Assembly (NCBI RefSeq): GCF_001509405.1
Contig: NZ_CP011502.1
Location: 3,472,001-3,536,000 of the forward strand
DNA: 64,000 nt
Reading direction: 5' to 3'
DNA from: Aeromicrobium erythreum
Lineage (GTDB): Bacteria > Actinomycetota > Actinomycetes > Propionibacteriales > Nocardioidaceae
The notes below the pieces were generated by a model, which did not search any database, had not been told where the DNA came from, and worked only from the letters and a program-made list of their open reading frames with translations. Positions 43,157-51,878 of this stretch are shown here, in pieces. The translations under genes were made by a program, and so were the position numbers. The stretch's first letter is position 1; each line of letters opens with the position of its first letter.

Positions 43157-43822
43157 TCAGAGGCGGAGGTCGGCGGCCTGGTCGAGGGGGGCGCGGGTGG
43201 TGCGGTAGGAGGCGGTGGGGTGGTCGGGGTCGGGGTGGCCGAAGGAGATGCCGCAGACCACCTGGCGGTCGTCGTCGAGCTCGAACCACTCCCGCAGCAG
43301 CTCCGAGCGCATGGCGAGCGCCGCCTGCGCGCACGCGCCGAGGCCGAGCGCCTGCGCGGCGAGCAGGAACGACTGCACGTAGAGCCCGCAGTCGACCGCG
43401 CCGTACACACTGAGCGACTTCGCGGTCGTCACGATCGCGACGTGCGGTGCGCCGAAGAACTCGAAGTTGCGCATCGTCTGGGCGGCCGAACCCGCCCGGT
43501 CACCCTTCACGACGCCCACCGCCTCGTAGAGCTGCCAGCCCGACTCACGGCGACGCTCCGCGTACACGCCCTCGTAGGAAGGCGGGAACTCCAGGTCGGG
43601 ACCGAACCGCTCGTCGTCGGCCATCGCCTGCTTGAGCCGCTCGGTCTCGCCGCCGGCCGTGACGACCACGTGCCACGGCTGCGTGTTGCACCACGACGGC
43701 GTGCGCTGCGCGGCGGCGAGCAGCCTCTCGATGGTGGCGGTGTCGACCTGCTCGTCGGTGTAGCCGCGACAGCTCCAGCGGTCCGCGAGCAGACCCTCCA
43801 GGACGTCGATCGGCGCGCTCAT
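43157..43822 (-). CDS. Nitroreductase family protein
   Basis: This 221-aa FMN-dependent enzyme has the N-terminal FMN-binding sequence RWSCRGYTDEQVD and AAQRTPSWCNTQPWHVVVT, and the C-terminal VVCGISFGHPDPDHPTASYR, all standard for nitroreductases. It would reduce nitro-compounds or quinones using NAD(P)H. The start overlaps the enoyl-CoA hydratase stop by 4 bases, so they form a two-gene operon. Confidence 0.9.
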   Translation of the reverse strand: MSAPIDVLEGLLADRWSCRGYTDEQVDTATIERLLAAAQRTPSWCNTQPWHVVVTAGGETERLKQAMADDERFGPDLEFPPSYEGVYAERRRESGWQLYEAVGVVKGDRAGSAAQTMRNFEFFGAPHVAIVTTAKSLSVYGAVDCGLYVQSFLLAAQALGLGACAQAALAMRSELLREWFELDDDRQVVCGISFGHPDPDHPTASYRTTRAPLDQAADLRL

Positions 43823-44601
43823 CGACCCTCGAAGCGGGCGGGCCGCTTGTCGAGGAAGGCCTGGATGCCCTCCTGCGAGTCGGCGGTGTCGGCCAGCTCG
43901 CGCTGCAGGCGCAGCTCACGCTCGAGCGTCTCGTCGAGGCTGCGCAGCGTGGTGGCGTTCATGGCCTGCTTGGTGGCGGCGTAGGCACGCGTCGGCCCGC
44001 CGGCCAGCTTCGCGACGAGCTCGGCCACCTGGTCGGCGTGGTCGTCGCCGCAGCACCGGTCGATGAGTCCCATCTCCGCCGCCCGCGCCGCGGGGAGACG
44101 TTCGCCGAGCAGCGACAGCCGAGCCGCCCGGGCCCGACCCACCGACGCCGCCAGCAGCTCGGTGGCGCCGCCGTCGGGCATCAGGCCGATGTTGACGAAC
44201 GCCTGGAGGAAGTACGCCGACTCGTGCGCGACGGTGACGTCCGCGGCCAGCGCCACCGACATCGCGATGCCGGCGGCGGGCCCGTTGACGGCCGCGACGA
44301 CCGGACGCTCGGTGGCCACGATCGCCCGGACGAGCCGGTTGCCGTTCTCGTGCGTGCCGCCGCGCTCGAGGCGACGCAGGTCGGCGCCCGCGCTGAACGC
44401 GGCGCCGGCGCCGGTGACCACGACGACGCGGGCGTCGGTGGTCTCCACGGCCTCGGCGGCGCGCGCGAGCATGGCGCCGTCGACGGCGTTCATGACCTGC
44501 GGCCGGTTGATGGTGATCGTGAGGACGCCCTCGGCGTCGTGGAGCAGCAGCTCGGACGCGGTGTCGGGGCTCGACTCGGGCTCGGTCACGGTCGTCTCCA
44601 T
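43819..44601 (-). CDS. Enoyl-CoA hydratase/isomerase family protein
   Basis: This 260-aa crotonase-fold protein has the oxyanion-hole segments TGAGAAFSAGADLRRLERGG and AVNGPAAGIAMSVALAADVT, and the downstream VNIGLMPDGGATELLAASVG. The last resembles PaaG-type isomerases (Asp in PDGG) more than two-glutamate hydratases. It ends with QEGIQAFLDKRPARFEGR, typical of the family. A start at ATG 44601 or at GTG 44589, which has a better spaced GGAGA, is possible. Likely role is in fatty or aromatic acid degradation; the substrate is unknown. Confidence 0.88.
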   Translation of the reverse strand: METTVTEPESSPDTASELLLHDAEGVLTITINRPQVMNAVDGAMLARAAEAVETTDARVVVVTGAGAAFSAGADLRRLERGGTHENGNRLVRAIVATERPVVAAVNGPAAGIAMSVALAADVTVAHESAYFLQAFVNIGLMPDGGATELLAASVGRARAARLSLLGERLPAARAAEMGLIDRCCGDDHADQVAELVAKLAGGPTRAYAATKQAMNATTLRSLDETLERELRLQRELADTADSQEGIQAFLDKRPARFEGR

Positions 44602-44819
44602 TCTCCGATGATCGCCTGCACGACGGCGGCGAGGACGAGGGATCGGTCGGGCATCACGTGGCGCCGTCGACCTCGACGGACGGGGACTCCGGCGCGCAGG
44701 CGAGTGCGTCGTCGAACCACGCGGTCGATCCACGTCGCCTCCAGAGAAACCATCAGCCTTGACTGTTCCTGATCCCGCCAGCAGGCTACCGATGACAGCG
44801 GACCACCTCGGAGGCACCC

Positions 44820-45674
44820 ATGACCCTGGCCGGAACCACGATGATCATGTCCGGCGGGAGCCGCGGCATCGGCGAGGCGATCGCCGTCCGCGCGGCTCGC
44901 GACGGCGCCAACGTCGTGCTGCTCGCAAAGACCTCCGAGCCGCACCCGCGGCTGCCCGGCACGATCCACACGGCGGCCGCGGCCATCGAGGCGGCGGGCG
45001 GTCGCGCCCTGCCGCTCGTCGGCGACGTCCGCGACGACGCGTTCGTGGAGGACGCGGTCGCCCGAGCCGTGGAGACGTTCGGTGGCATCGACGTCGTCGT
45101 GAACAACGCCAGCGCGATCGACCTGTCCCGCACCGAGGACATCTCGATGAAGAAGTACGACCTCATGACGCAGATCAACGCCCGCGGGACGTTCCTGCTC
45201 TCGAAGCTGTGCATCCCGCACCTGCGCGCGTCGACCAACCCGCACGTCCTCACCCTCAGCCCGCCCATCAGCACCGACCCCCGCTGGTTCGGCACGTTCA
45301 CGGCCTACGCGATCGCGAAGTACGCGATGAGCCTCGTGACGCTCGGGCTGGCCGAGGAGCTGCGCGCCGACGGCATCGCCTGCAACTCGCTCTGGCCGCG
45401 CACGGCCATCGACACCGCCGCGGTGCGCAACGTCGTCGGCCCGGGCCTGGAGTCGAGCTCGCGGACGCCGGCGATCATGGCCGACGCCGCCTACGCGATC
45501 CTCACGCGCCCGAGCCGCGAGTGCACGGGCCACTTCTTCATCGACGACGACGTGCTGGAGGCCGAGGGCGTCACCGACTTCTCGGTCTACCTGAACGGAG
45601 GCCGCGAGGAGGACCTCGCGCTGGACTTCTGGGTCGACCCGAAGGGTCCGCACGACGCGAGCAAGCGCCTGTAG
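44820..45674 (+). CDS. SDR family oxidoreductase (HSDL2-like)
   Basis: This 284-aa SDR has the N-terminal cofactor motif MSGGSRGIGEAIAVRAARDG, then VVLLAKTSEPHPRLPGTIHT (typical of the HSDL2-like subgroup), VVVNNASAIDLS, the active-site LSPP and YAIAKYAM (YxxxK), and PRECTGH-like C-terminal (SRECTGHFFIDDDVLEAEG). Human HSDL2 is linked to fatty-acid metabolism in peroxisomes; here it lies near an enoyl-CoA hydratase, so a lipid role is plausible. Confidence 0.88.
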   Translation: MTLAGTTMIMSGGSRGIGEAIAVRAARDGANVVLLAKTSEPHPRLPGTIHTAAAAIEAAGGRALPLVGDVRDDAFVEDAVARAVETFGGIDVVVNNASAIDLSRTEDISMKKYDLMTQINARGTFLLSKLCIPHLRASTNPHVLTLSPPISTDPRWFGTFTAYAIAKYAMSLVTLGLAEELRADGIACNSLWPRTAIDTAAVRNVVGPGLESSSRTPAIMADAAYAILTRPSRECTGHFFIDDDVLEAEGVTDFSVYLNGGREEDLALDFWVDPKGPHDASKRL

Positions 45675-45712
45675 GAAGTGCCTTGGTGCGCCGGTCGTGC
45701 GACGGTCGGCGC

Positions 45713-45928
45713 ATGAGCACTGAGCCCCACCGCTCCATCGCGCGTGCCGTCGTCGGCGGTGCCGTCCTGCTGGTCGTCGCCCTCGTCGCGGGGGCCGTCG
45801 CCATCGCGACGCAGACCTGGCCGGTCCTCTACGTGGCAGGCGTCGTCGCCGTGGCGGGGCTCGTCTGGCTGGGGTTCGGGCTGGTGGCTCGTGCGGTCGA
45901 GCTCGGGGTGCGCGCCAGCCGCGACTGA
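45713..45928 (+). CDS. Small two-helix membrane protein
   Basis: This 71-aa protein has two hydrophobic helices (VVGGAVLLVVALVAGAVAIA and VLYVAGVVAVAGLVWLGFGL) and a basic C-terminal tail. There is no recognisable family. Codon usage with high third-position GC supports coding. It sits alone between the SDR and the convergent EAL gene. Confidence 0.6.
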   Translation: MSTEPHRSIARAVVGGAVLLVVALVAGAVAIATQTWPVLYVAGVVAVAGLVWLGFGLVARAVELGVRASRD

Positions 45929-45935
45929 CGGGACG

Positions 45936-46700
45936 TCAGCTCGCGGCGGCGGCCACGACCTGCGCCCGCGGGTGGACGGGCGAGAGCGCCTCGAGCGTGG
46001 GGCGACCGAACCAGTACCCCTGGAAGAGGGGTACGCCGAGGTCCAGGAGGGTCGCGTACTCGGCCTCGGTCTCCACCCCTTCGGCCAGGACGACGACGTC
46101 GAGCGTGGATGCCATGACGACGACGGCCTGGACCACGGCCTGGCGGGAAGCGTCGGTGTCGATCCCGCGTACGAGGTGCATGTCGATCTTCACCAGGTCC
46201 GGGCGCAGGTCGACGAGGCGGGAGAGCCCGGCGTGACCGGCGCCGAAGTCGTCGACGGCCATCGTGAACCCCTGGCGCCGGTACTCCTCGACGATCGCCA
46301 CGAGGTGCTCAGGCTCGTCGACCCGCTCGTCCTCGGTGAGCTCGAAGACGAGGGAGGCGAGCGGGAAGCCGACACGAGCGGCCGCGGCCAGGGTCGCGCG
46401 CAGGCAGGCCACCGGCTCGTAGACCGCGTTCGGCATGAAGTTGATGGAGAGCCTCAGGTCGTCCTCGGCCGGGAACAGACGTGCGGCCAGCTCGATCGCC
46501 CGCTCGCGACAGTCCTGGTCGAACCGGTAGCGATTGCGGTCGTTGACCTGGCCGAGCACCGACATCGCCGACTCACCGCCGGGGCCGCGGACGAGCGCCT
46601 CGTGCCCCCACACGCGCCCGTGCTCGGCGTCGAAGATCGGCTGGAAGGCCATCGTGAAGTCCAGCGACTCGACGTCGTCGCGACATCCTGCACACGGCAC
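45936..46700 (-). CDS. EAL-domain protein (c-di-GMP phosphodiesterase-like)
   Basis: This 254-aa single EAL-domain protein has most catalytic motifs: GHEALVRGPG (EAL), LSINFMPNAV (Asn), FELTEDERVD (Glu), VDDFGAGHAGLS (Asp-Asp), VKIDMHLVRGI (Lys), AEGVETEAEY (Glu) and FQGYWFGRP. Hydrolysis of cyclic-di-GMP is expected. The short N-terminus has a CAGC cysteine pair. The GTG at 46700 has AGGGAG seven bases upstream; an upstream GTG at 46769 would add 23 residues. Confidence 0.88.
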   Translation of the reverse strand: MPCAGCRDDVESLDFTMAFQPIFDAEHGRVWGHEALVRGPGGESAMSVLGQVNDRNRYRFDQDCRERAIELAARLFPAEDDLRLSINFMPNAVYEPVACLRATLAAAARVGFPLASLVFELTEDERVDEPEHLVAIVEEYRRQGFTMAVDDFGAGHAGLSRLVDLRPDLVKIDMHLVRGIDTDASRQAVVQAVVVMASTLDVVVLAEGVETEAEYATLLDLGVPLFQGYWFGRPTLEALSPVHPRAQVVAAAAS

Positions 46701-46812
46701 GAGCACACTCCCTGGTGTCCCGGTCCGGGCAGGACGCGAGTCTGACCATTCTCTCAGGTTTTCCGCCACGCCGCAGGCGCTGCACCGCAGCGGGTCGGCG
46801 TCCGGGCCCGGC

Positions 46813-47289
46813 TCACGGGATCACCTTGACGAACTGCGCGCCGCGGAGCGCTGCGCAGGCAGGTGGAAGAGTGACGGAGCCCTCCGTCGCACCGCTCTCC
46901 AGCGACCGGACGACGCCGCCGACCTCGATCTCCTGCCCGATGCGCGTGACCTCCCGGGTCCCGTCCACCCGACGCCGGACCAGCGTCGTGCCGTCCCACG
47001 AGACCAGCGTCCGCGCGAAGGCAGGGACCACGATCCCCGTCCCACGCCGCATCACGACGCAGCCGAGCACCGCGGAGAGCGTCCCGCGCTGCGCCGGCAG
47101 CCTGAAGAACTCATGGGGGTCGTAGGTGAACGTCGCCAGCGCGGCCGGCGGCCCGGTGGGCTCGGCCGACGCGGCCGCCGTCGCCCTCGGCCCAGGCGCG
47201 TCGTCGGCGACCACCGACGCGACCACGCCGGTGGCGCCGCCGAGCGCGAGCGCGACGCACAGGGCGGCGACCGCGAGCCTGGTCCTCAC
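46813..47289 (-). CDS. Secreted protein of unknown function
   Basis: This 158-aa protein has a Sec-type signal peptide (MRTRLAVAALCVALALGGAT). The mature part contains two cysteines (GCVVMRRG and PPACAAL) that could form a disulfide, and a WDGTTLVRRR strand segment. It is encoded 7 bases after another secreted protein with a similar leader, in the same orientation as the sigma factor gene. No family recognised; a surface sensor or accessory of the sigma factor unit is possible. Confidence 0.7.
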   Translation of the reverse strand: MRTRLAVAALCVALALGGATGVVASVVADDAPGPRATAAASAEPTGPPAALATFTYDPHEFFRLPAQRGTLSAVLGCVVMRRGTGIVVPAFARTLVSWDGTTLVRRRVDGTREVTRIGQEIEVGGVVRSLESGATEGSVTLPPACAALRGAQFVKVIP

Positions 47290-47296
47290 GCCGGCC

Positions 47297-47902
47297 TCAG
47301 CAGCCGTCGCGGACGAGCTCGGGCCGCGCGCCCTTCGTCACCTCGACGAACGAGACGCGCGACGCGTCCGTCAGCCGGTCCGGCGACTCGTCGAACAGGA
47401 ACCCGACCCAGGTGCCCGCCGCGCTGTCCTCGAGGAACACACCGGTCTGCCCGAAGCCGACCGACTCGGGCTCCGACGTCGAACCCTTCAGCTCCCCGTA
47501 GGTGGTGCCGACGCCGAAGCCCGCCTCGGTGTCCACGCCCTCACCACGCACGCCGATCGAGCGCACCTCGCCGGCTCGCGACGTCTGCACGTCGACGGCG
47601 TTCACGTACTCGTCGCGCCACGCGAGGGGACGGACGGGGCACCCGTCGGTGGGGTCGGCGACGTCGGCGACGAAGTAGCCGGTCGCGAGCGCCTGCTGAC
47701 GAGTCATGCCCACCCGCACGGGACCGACGGCACCCGGCGCGACGACGAGCTGGTCCGGTGCCAGCAACCCTGGGCCGGCCGACGGCGCGCCCTGCTCGCC
47801 GCCCCGCGAGCCACGCTCGGGGGCTGCAGCGACCCACGCGGTGGCGACGCCGAGCACGACGGCGATCCCGAGCACGGCGGCGGCGATCCTGGTCCTCATC
47901 AT
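47297..47902 (-). CDS. Secreted protein of unknown function
   Basis: This 201-aa protein begins with a signal peptide (MMRTRIAAAVLGIAVVLGVA), followed by a Gly/Ala/Pro-rich segment. The mature domain has VGPVRVGMTRQQALATGYFV, a fold start seen in many actinobacterial secreted proteins (VGMT..q(A/V)), then GVGTTYGELKG. This suggests a BLIP/SmpA-type repeat fold. It lies 32 bp downstream of the sigma factor gene on the same strand and may be in its regulon. Function unknown. Confidence 0.72.
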   Translation of the reverse strand: MMRTRIAAAVLGIAVVLGVATAWVAAAPERGSRGGEQGAPSAGPGLLAPDQLVVAPGAVGPVRVGMTRQQALATGYFVADVADPTDGCPVRPLAWRDEYVNAVDVQTSRAGEVRSIGVRGEGVDTEAGFGVGTTYGELKGSTSEPESVGFGQTGVFLEDSAAGTWVGFLFDESPDRLTDASRVSFVEVTKGARPELVRDGC

Positions 47903-47934
47903 GGTGTTCCTCTTCCTGAAGGTGGTGTCACCCT

Positions 47935-48504
47935 TCAGATGCCGGCCGGGCCCGAAAAGTTGTCGACGTCGCGCAGCTTCTCGCGCACCTCGCGCCGCGC
48001 GGCGTGGATCCGTGCCTTCACGGTGCCGAGCGGGGCGCCCGTGAGCGCCGCGACCTCCTCGTAGGGCAGCGTGCCCAGGTCACGCAGCACGAACGCCTCC
48101 ACCGCCGCCGGGTGCGTGCGCTCCAACTGCTCGAGCGCCTCGAGGAGGTCGATGCGCGTGCCTGCGATGACGCTCGTCGTGCGGGGGTCGACGGCGTCCG
48201 GCAGCACGTCCCGCGACTGCTCGTCGAAGCGTCGCCGCAACGAGCGGTAGACCTGGCGGGCGGTGTTGGAGGTGACGACGGTGACCCATCCACCGAACGA
48301 GCCCCGGCCGCTGTACGTGTCGAGCTTCTGCGCCACCAGCAGGAGCGCCTCCTGCGCCGCCTCCTCCGCGTCGTGCGCGTACGGCAGGAACGCGGCGCAC
48401 CGGCGCACGACGTGCGGGCGCAGCCGGCGCAGCAGGTCGTCGAGGGCGTCCGGATCCCCGGCCCGAGCACGCTCCACGAGCGGAAGCAGCTCCTGGTCGT
48501 CCAT
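47935..48504 (-). CDS. RNA polymerase sigma factor, ECF type
   Basis: This 189-aa ECF sigma factor has region 2 (about 10-80: LRPHVVRRCAAFLPYAHDAE and EEAAQEALLLVAQKLDTY) and region 4 (about 125-180: HPAAVEAFVLRDLGTLPYEE and GTVKARIHAARREV with the DNA-recognition helix). ATG at 48504. No anti-sigma gene with a zinc motif is adjacent, but a membrane-anchored kinase is divergent 21 bp away and two secreted proteins are downstream. Control by kinase phosphorylation, as proposed for the ECF43 group, is an attractive inference. Confidence 0.88.
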   Translation of the reverse strand: MDDQELLPLVERARAGDPDALDDLLRRLRPHVVRRCAAFLPYAHDAEEAAQEALLLVAQKLDTYSGRGSFGGWVTVVTSNTARQVYRSLRRRFDEQSRDVLPDAVDPRTTSVIAGTRIDLLEALEQLERTHPAAVEAFVLRDLGTLPYEEVAALTGAPLGTVKARIHAARREVREKLRDVDNFSGPAGI

Positions 48505-48525
48505 GACACCCCATACTGTCGCGTG

Positions 48526-49374
48526 ATGAGACAGATCGGACGCTACCGGCTCGACGCCGTCCACGGGTCGGGCTCGTTCGCGACCGTGTGGCGCGGGCAC
48601 GACACGGCGCTCCACGTGCGCGTGGCCGTCAAGGTGCTCGCCGACAACTGGTCGCACCACGCCGACGTCCGCGAGCGCTTCCTCGAGGAAGCACGCCTGC
48701 TGCGCCGCATCGAGAGCCCGCGGGTCGTGCGCGTCCACGACGTCGGCACCGACGAGGACGACCGGCCGTACTTCGTCATGGACTTCGCGGGAGGCGGGTC
48801 GCTCGACGCGGTGGCCGACGGGTCCCTCGAGCCCGACGTCGCCCTTGGCCTCGCGGTCGAGGCGTGCCGGGCCGTGCAGGTGCTGCACGACGCCGGGGTG
48901 GTGCACCGCGACGTGAAGCCCGCGAACCTGCTCCTCGCCGACGACGGCCGCGTGCTCGCGGCCGACCTCGGCAGCGCCAAGCGGGTCGCCGAGGCGTCGG
49001 GCTACACGGTCACGACCGGCACGCCCGCCTACATGGCCCCGGAGCAGGCCCGCGGCGACGGGATCAGCGTCCGCACCGACGTGTACGCCCTCGCGGTGCT
49101 CACCTGCGTCCTGCTCACCGGCGCGTTCCCGTCGGACCCGTCCCGTCCGCTGGCCCGCACCGATCCGCGGACCGCCGCGGTGCTGCAGCGTGCGCTCTCC
49201 AGCGATCCGGCCCGACGTCATGCCACAGCGGCCGACCTGGGCGCGGACCTCGACGCCGTCCTCACCGGCGAGGCGGCAGGCGAGGGTCGTCGCTGGCCAA
49301 CGCGGTGGGTCGCGGCGGCGGCCGTCGGCGCCTACGCCGGGTCGGCCACCGGGGCCTACTACCTCCTGACCTGA
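48526..49374 (+). CDS. Membrane-anchored Ser/Thr protein kinase
   Basis: This 282-aa protein has a kinase domain (5-255): GSGSFATVWRGHD, AVKVLADNW (Lys), HRDVKPANLLL (catalytic Asp/Asn) and APEQARGDG. The magnesium motif is ADLGS instead of DFG, a tolerated variant. One C-terminal membrane helix (WVAAAAVGAYAGSATGAYYL) follows with almost no extracellular part. It is divergently transcribed from the sigma factor gene, sharing a 21-bp intergenic region. Confidence 0.88.
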   Translation: MRQIGRYRLDAVHGSGSFATVWRGHDTALHVRVAVKVLADNWSHHADVRERFLEEARLLRRIESPRVVRVHDVGTDEDDRPYFVMDFAGGGSLDAVADGSLEPDVALGLAVEACRAVQVLHDAGVVHRDVKPANLLLADDGRVLAADLGSAKRVAEASGYTVTTGTPAYMAPEQARGDGISVRTDVYALAVLTCVLLTGAFPSDPSRPLARTDPRTAAVLQRALSSDPARRHATAADLGADLDAVLTGEAAGEGRRWPTRWVAAAAVGAYAGSATGAYYLLT

Positions 49375-49386
49375 GAGGCGCCGCGC

Positions 49387-49800
49387 CTACTGCGTGTCGA
49401 CCGGCGTGCCCAGCTCGACCGTGCGGCTCACCGTGCACAGGCGGTCGTGGGAGCGGCGGATCGCGTCGGGCAGGCGCTCCGTCGCGGCGCGACCGGCCTC
49501 GTCGTCTCCGAACGCGACGTCGAAGCGGACCGTCAGCCCCTCCATGCGGTTGCCGTCGTCGTCGCGCACCTTCTCCCCCGCCGAGGTCACCGAGAACCGC
49601 TCGGGCTCGGTGCGCTTGGTGGTGAGGAGGTCGACGTCGATCGCCGTGCAGCCGGCGACGGCGGCCAGCAGCAGCTCGACGGGCGTGAAGTCGTCGCTGG
49701 AGCCGTCGCCGATCACCATCTCCCCGCCGCGCGCGTTCGTGACCCGGTACCGGCCCCGGCCGAGCCGCTCGAGGCCGACCTGACGATGCGTGTCGCTCAT
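49387..49800 (-). CDS. OsmC family peroxiredoxin-like protein
   Basis: This 137-aa protein has the OsmC/Ohr motif FTPVELLLAAVAGCTAIDVD containing the first redox cysteine. The C-terminal part has LCTVSRTVELGTPV with the second cysteine. The spacing fits the OsmC fold, which reduces organic hydroperoxides. The ATG at 49800 matches the family; an upstream start adds unrelated sequence. It is convergent with the kinase gene. Confidence 0.88.
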   Translation of the reverse strand: MSDTHRQVGLERLGRGRYRVTNARGGEMVIGDGSSDDFTPVELLLAAVAGCTAIDVDLLTTKRTEPERFSVTSAGEKVRDDDGNRMEGLTVRFDVAFGDDEAGRAATERLPDAIRRSHDRLCTVSRTVELGTPVDTQ

Positions 49801-49921
49801 GCCCCCATCCTGCCGAACTAGTCCGACCGGATCATCTTCGGCGGGTTCGCCCCGCGTCATGACCTGGCCGTTCTACCGTCTTCATCACGACGGCAACAGC
49901 TGGATCTCGGGAGCTGAACCC

Positions 49922-50245
49922 ATGAGTGACTACCTCTACGACCTTGACGGCGACGTGATCGCCTTCCGACGGTCCTGGGACGACGAGCACGTCTTCGACA
50001 CGTCCGGTCGCTGGATCGGGTGGATCCCGTGGGACGGCAACGACGTCGTCGACGAGCGCGGCCACTACCTCGCCTCGATCGTCGGCGACCGGCTCGTGCG
50101 CCGCAACGACTGCGGCAACCGGCGCTGCGCCCAGGCCGTCGAGCACCCCGACCGCGCGGAGCCGTCGGGCCGGCCGACCCGTCCGCTCGAGTTCCCCAAC
50201 CGGTTCGCCTACGACGACGTGGAGCAGCTGCACCGCGCAGGCTGA
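49922..50245 (+). CDS. Conserved unknown protein with YD-like repeats
   Basis: This 107-aa protein is rich in Asp, Trp and Tyr with repeated strand-turn units: YDLDGDVIAF, FDTSGRWIGWIPWD, VVDERGHYLASIVGDRL. Each has a (D/E)x(D/R/S)Gx turn, suggesting a small beta-meander. The ATG at 49922 has a GGGAG site eight bases upstream; an ATG at 49859 would add 21 residues. No function can be assigned. Confidence 0.7.
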   Translation: MSDYLYDLDGDVIAFRRSWDDEHVFDTSGRWIGWIPWDGNDVVDERGHYLASIVGDRLVRRNDCGNRRCAQAVEHPDRAEPSGRPTRPLEFPNRFAYDDVEQLHRAG

Positions 50246-50298
50246 CCGGCCCGGCGACTCGGGATGCCCCGAGCTCCCGCCACCCCGACGATGGAGGC

Positions 50299-51807
50299 AT
50301 GACCCTCTCGCTCGTCACCGGTTCGACCGGCTACGTCGGCGGCCGCCTCGTGCCCCAGCTGCTCGACGCGGACCACGACGTCCGCGTCCTCGTCCGCAGC
50401 CCCGAGAAGGCCGAGGCGCACGAGTGGGCCGACCGCGTCGAGATCGTGCCTGGCGACGCCACCTCCGACGACGACGTCCGGCGGGCGATGGAGGGCGTCG
50501 ACGTCCTCTACTACCTGCTGCACTCGATCGGCGCGGGCCGCGACTGGGTCGAGACCGAGCGTCGCATGGCGCAGACGTTCGCCGACGCCGCCGCGTCGGC
50601 CGGCGTGCAGCGGATCGTGTACCTCGGCGGCATGGACCCCGAGGGCGAGGAGCTCTCGGAGCACCTGCGCTCGCGCAAGCAGGTCGGCGAGGTGCTGCTC
50701 GCGTCGGGCGTCCCGACGACGGTGCTGCAGGCCGGCGTGGTGATCGGGTCGGGCTCGGCGTCGTTCGAGATGCTCCGCTACCTCACCGAGCGGCTGCCGG
50801 TGATGGTCACCCCGACGTGGGTGCACACCCGCATCCAGCCCATCGCCGTCCGCGACGTGCTGCGCTACCTCGTGGGGAGCGCGTCGATGCCGTCCGAGGT
50901 GAACCGGACCTTCGACATCGGCGGCCCCGACGTCCTCACCTACCTGGAGATGATGCAGGGCTACGCGCAGGTCGCGGGCCTGACCCGACGTCGCGTGGTG
51001 CCCGTGCCCGTGCTGACGCCGGGCCTGTCGAGCCACTGGGTCGGCATCGTGACCCCCGTCCCGGCGAGCATCGCCCGCCCGCTGGTGGACTCGTTGAAGA
51101 ACACCGTCGTCGCGGCCGAGGACGACATCAGGCAGTACGTGCCCGACCCACCCGAGGGGCTGATCGGCTTCCAGCGGGCCTGCGAGCTGGCGCTCACCAA
51201 GATCCAGACGCTCGACGTACCCACCCGGTGGTCGTCGGCCGCGACCGCCGGCGCACCGTCGGAGCCTCTGCCGTCGGACCCCGACTGGGCGGGCGGGTCG
51301 CTGTACAAGGACGAGCGGACGCGTGAGGTCGACGCGTCGCCGGAGTCGCTCTGGACGATCATCGAGGGCATCGGCGGACGCAACGGCTGGTACTCCTGGC
51401 CGCTCGCCTGGTGGATCCGTGGTCTCATGGACCGGCTCGTCGGCGGACCGGGGCTGCGGCGCGGTCGGCGCAACCAGAAGGACCTCGTGGTCGGCGACGC
51501 GCTCGACTTCTGGCGCGTCGAGGCCACCGACGACAGCACGTTCCTGCGGCTGCGGGCGGAGATGCGGGTACCGGGCCTGGCCTGGCTGGAGCTGCAGGTC
51601 GGCTCCACCGAGGGCGGCACGACCACGTTCCACCACCGTGCGCTCTTCCACCCGCGCGGTCTGCTGGGCCACGCGTACTGGTGGGCCGTCTGGCCGTTCC
51701 ACGGCATCGTCTTCGGCTCCATGCAGCGCAACATCGCCCAGGCGGCGGAGCGGCTCGAGCGCGGCGAGGAGCCGAAGGCCCACCAGGGCATCAGACGTCG
51801 CCCGTAG
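50299..51807 (+). CDS. NAD(P)-binding SDR-like protein with C-terminal DUF2867 domain
   Basis: This 502-aa two-domain protein has an N-terminal atypical SDR (1-290): LVTGSTGYVGGRLVPQLLDA, then LYYLLHSIGAGRDWVETERR and IVYLGGMDPEGEELSEHLRS. The C-terminal DUF2867 domain (about 330-490) includes GRNGWYSWPLAWWIRGLMDR, LRLRAEMRVPGLAWLELQV and HRALFHPRGLLGHAYWW. The YLLHS sequence is typical of the YbjT-type group. ATG at 50299 has GGAGG. The physiological role is unknown; the C-terminal domain may bind a lipid. Confidence 0.87.
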   Translation: MTLSLVTGSTGYVGGRLVPQLLDADHDVRVLVRSPEKAEAHEWADRVEIVPGDATSDDDVRRAMEGVDVLYYLLHSIGAGRDWVETERRMAQTFADAAASAGVQRIVYLGGMDPEGEELSEHLRSRKQVGEVLLASGVPTTVLQAGVVIGSGSASFEMLRYLTERLPVMVTPTWVHTRIQPIAVRDVLRYLVGSASMPSEVNRTFDIGGPDVLTYLEMMQGYAQVAGLTRRRVVPVPVLTPGLSSHWVGIVTPVPASIARPLVDSLKNTVVAAEDDIRQYVPDPPEGLIGFQRACELALTKIQTLDVPTRWSSAATAGAPSEPLPSDPDWAGGSLYKDERTREVDASPESLWTIIEGIGGRNGWYSWPLAWWIRGLMDRLVGGPGLRRGRRNQKDLVVGDALDFWRVEATDDSTFLRLRAEMRVPGLAWLELQVGSTEGGTTTFHHRALFHPRGLLGHAYWWAVWPFHGIVFGSMQRNIAQAAERLERGEEPKAHQGIRRRP

Positions 51808-51878
51808 GCGAGCCGACACGGGCGGGACGCGGGACCGGGGAATTTGCGTCACACCCCGGGCGGGTGCACGATCCTTCG

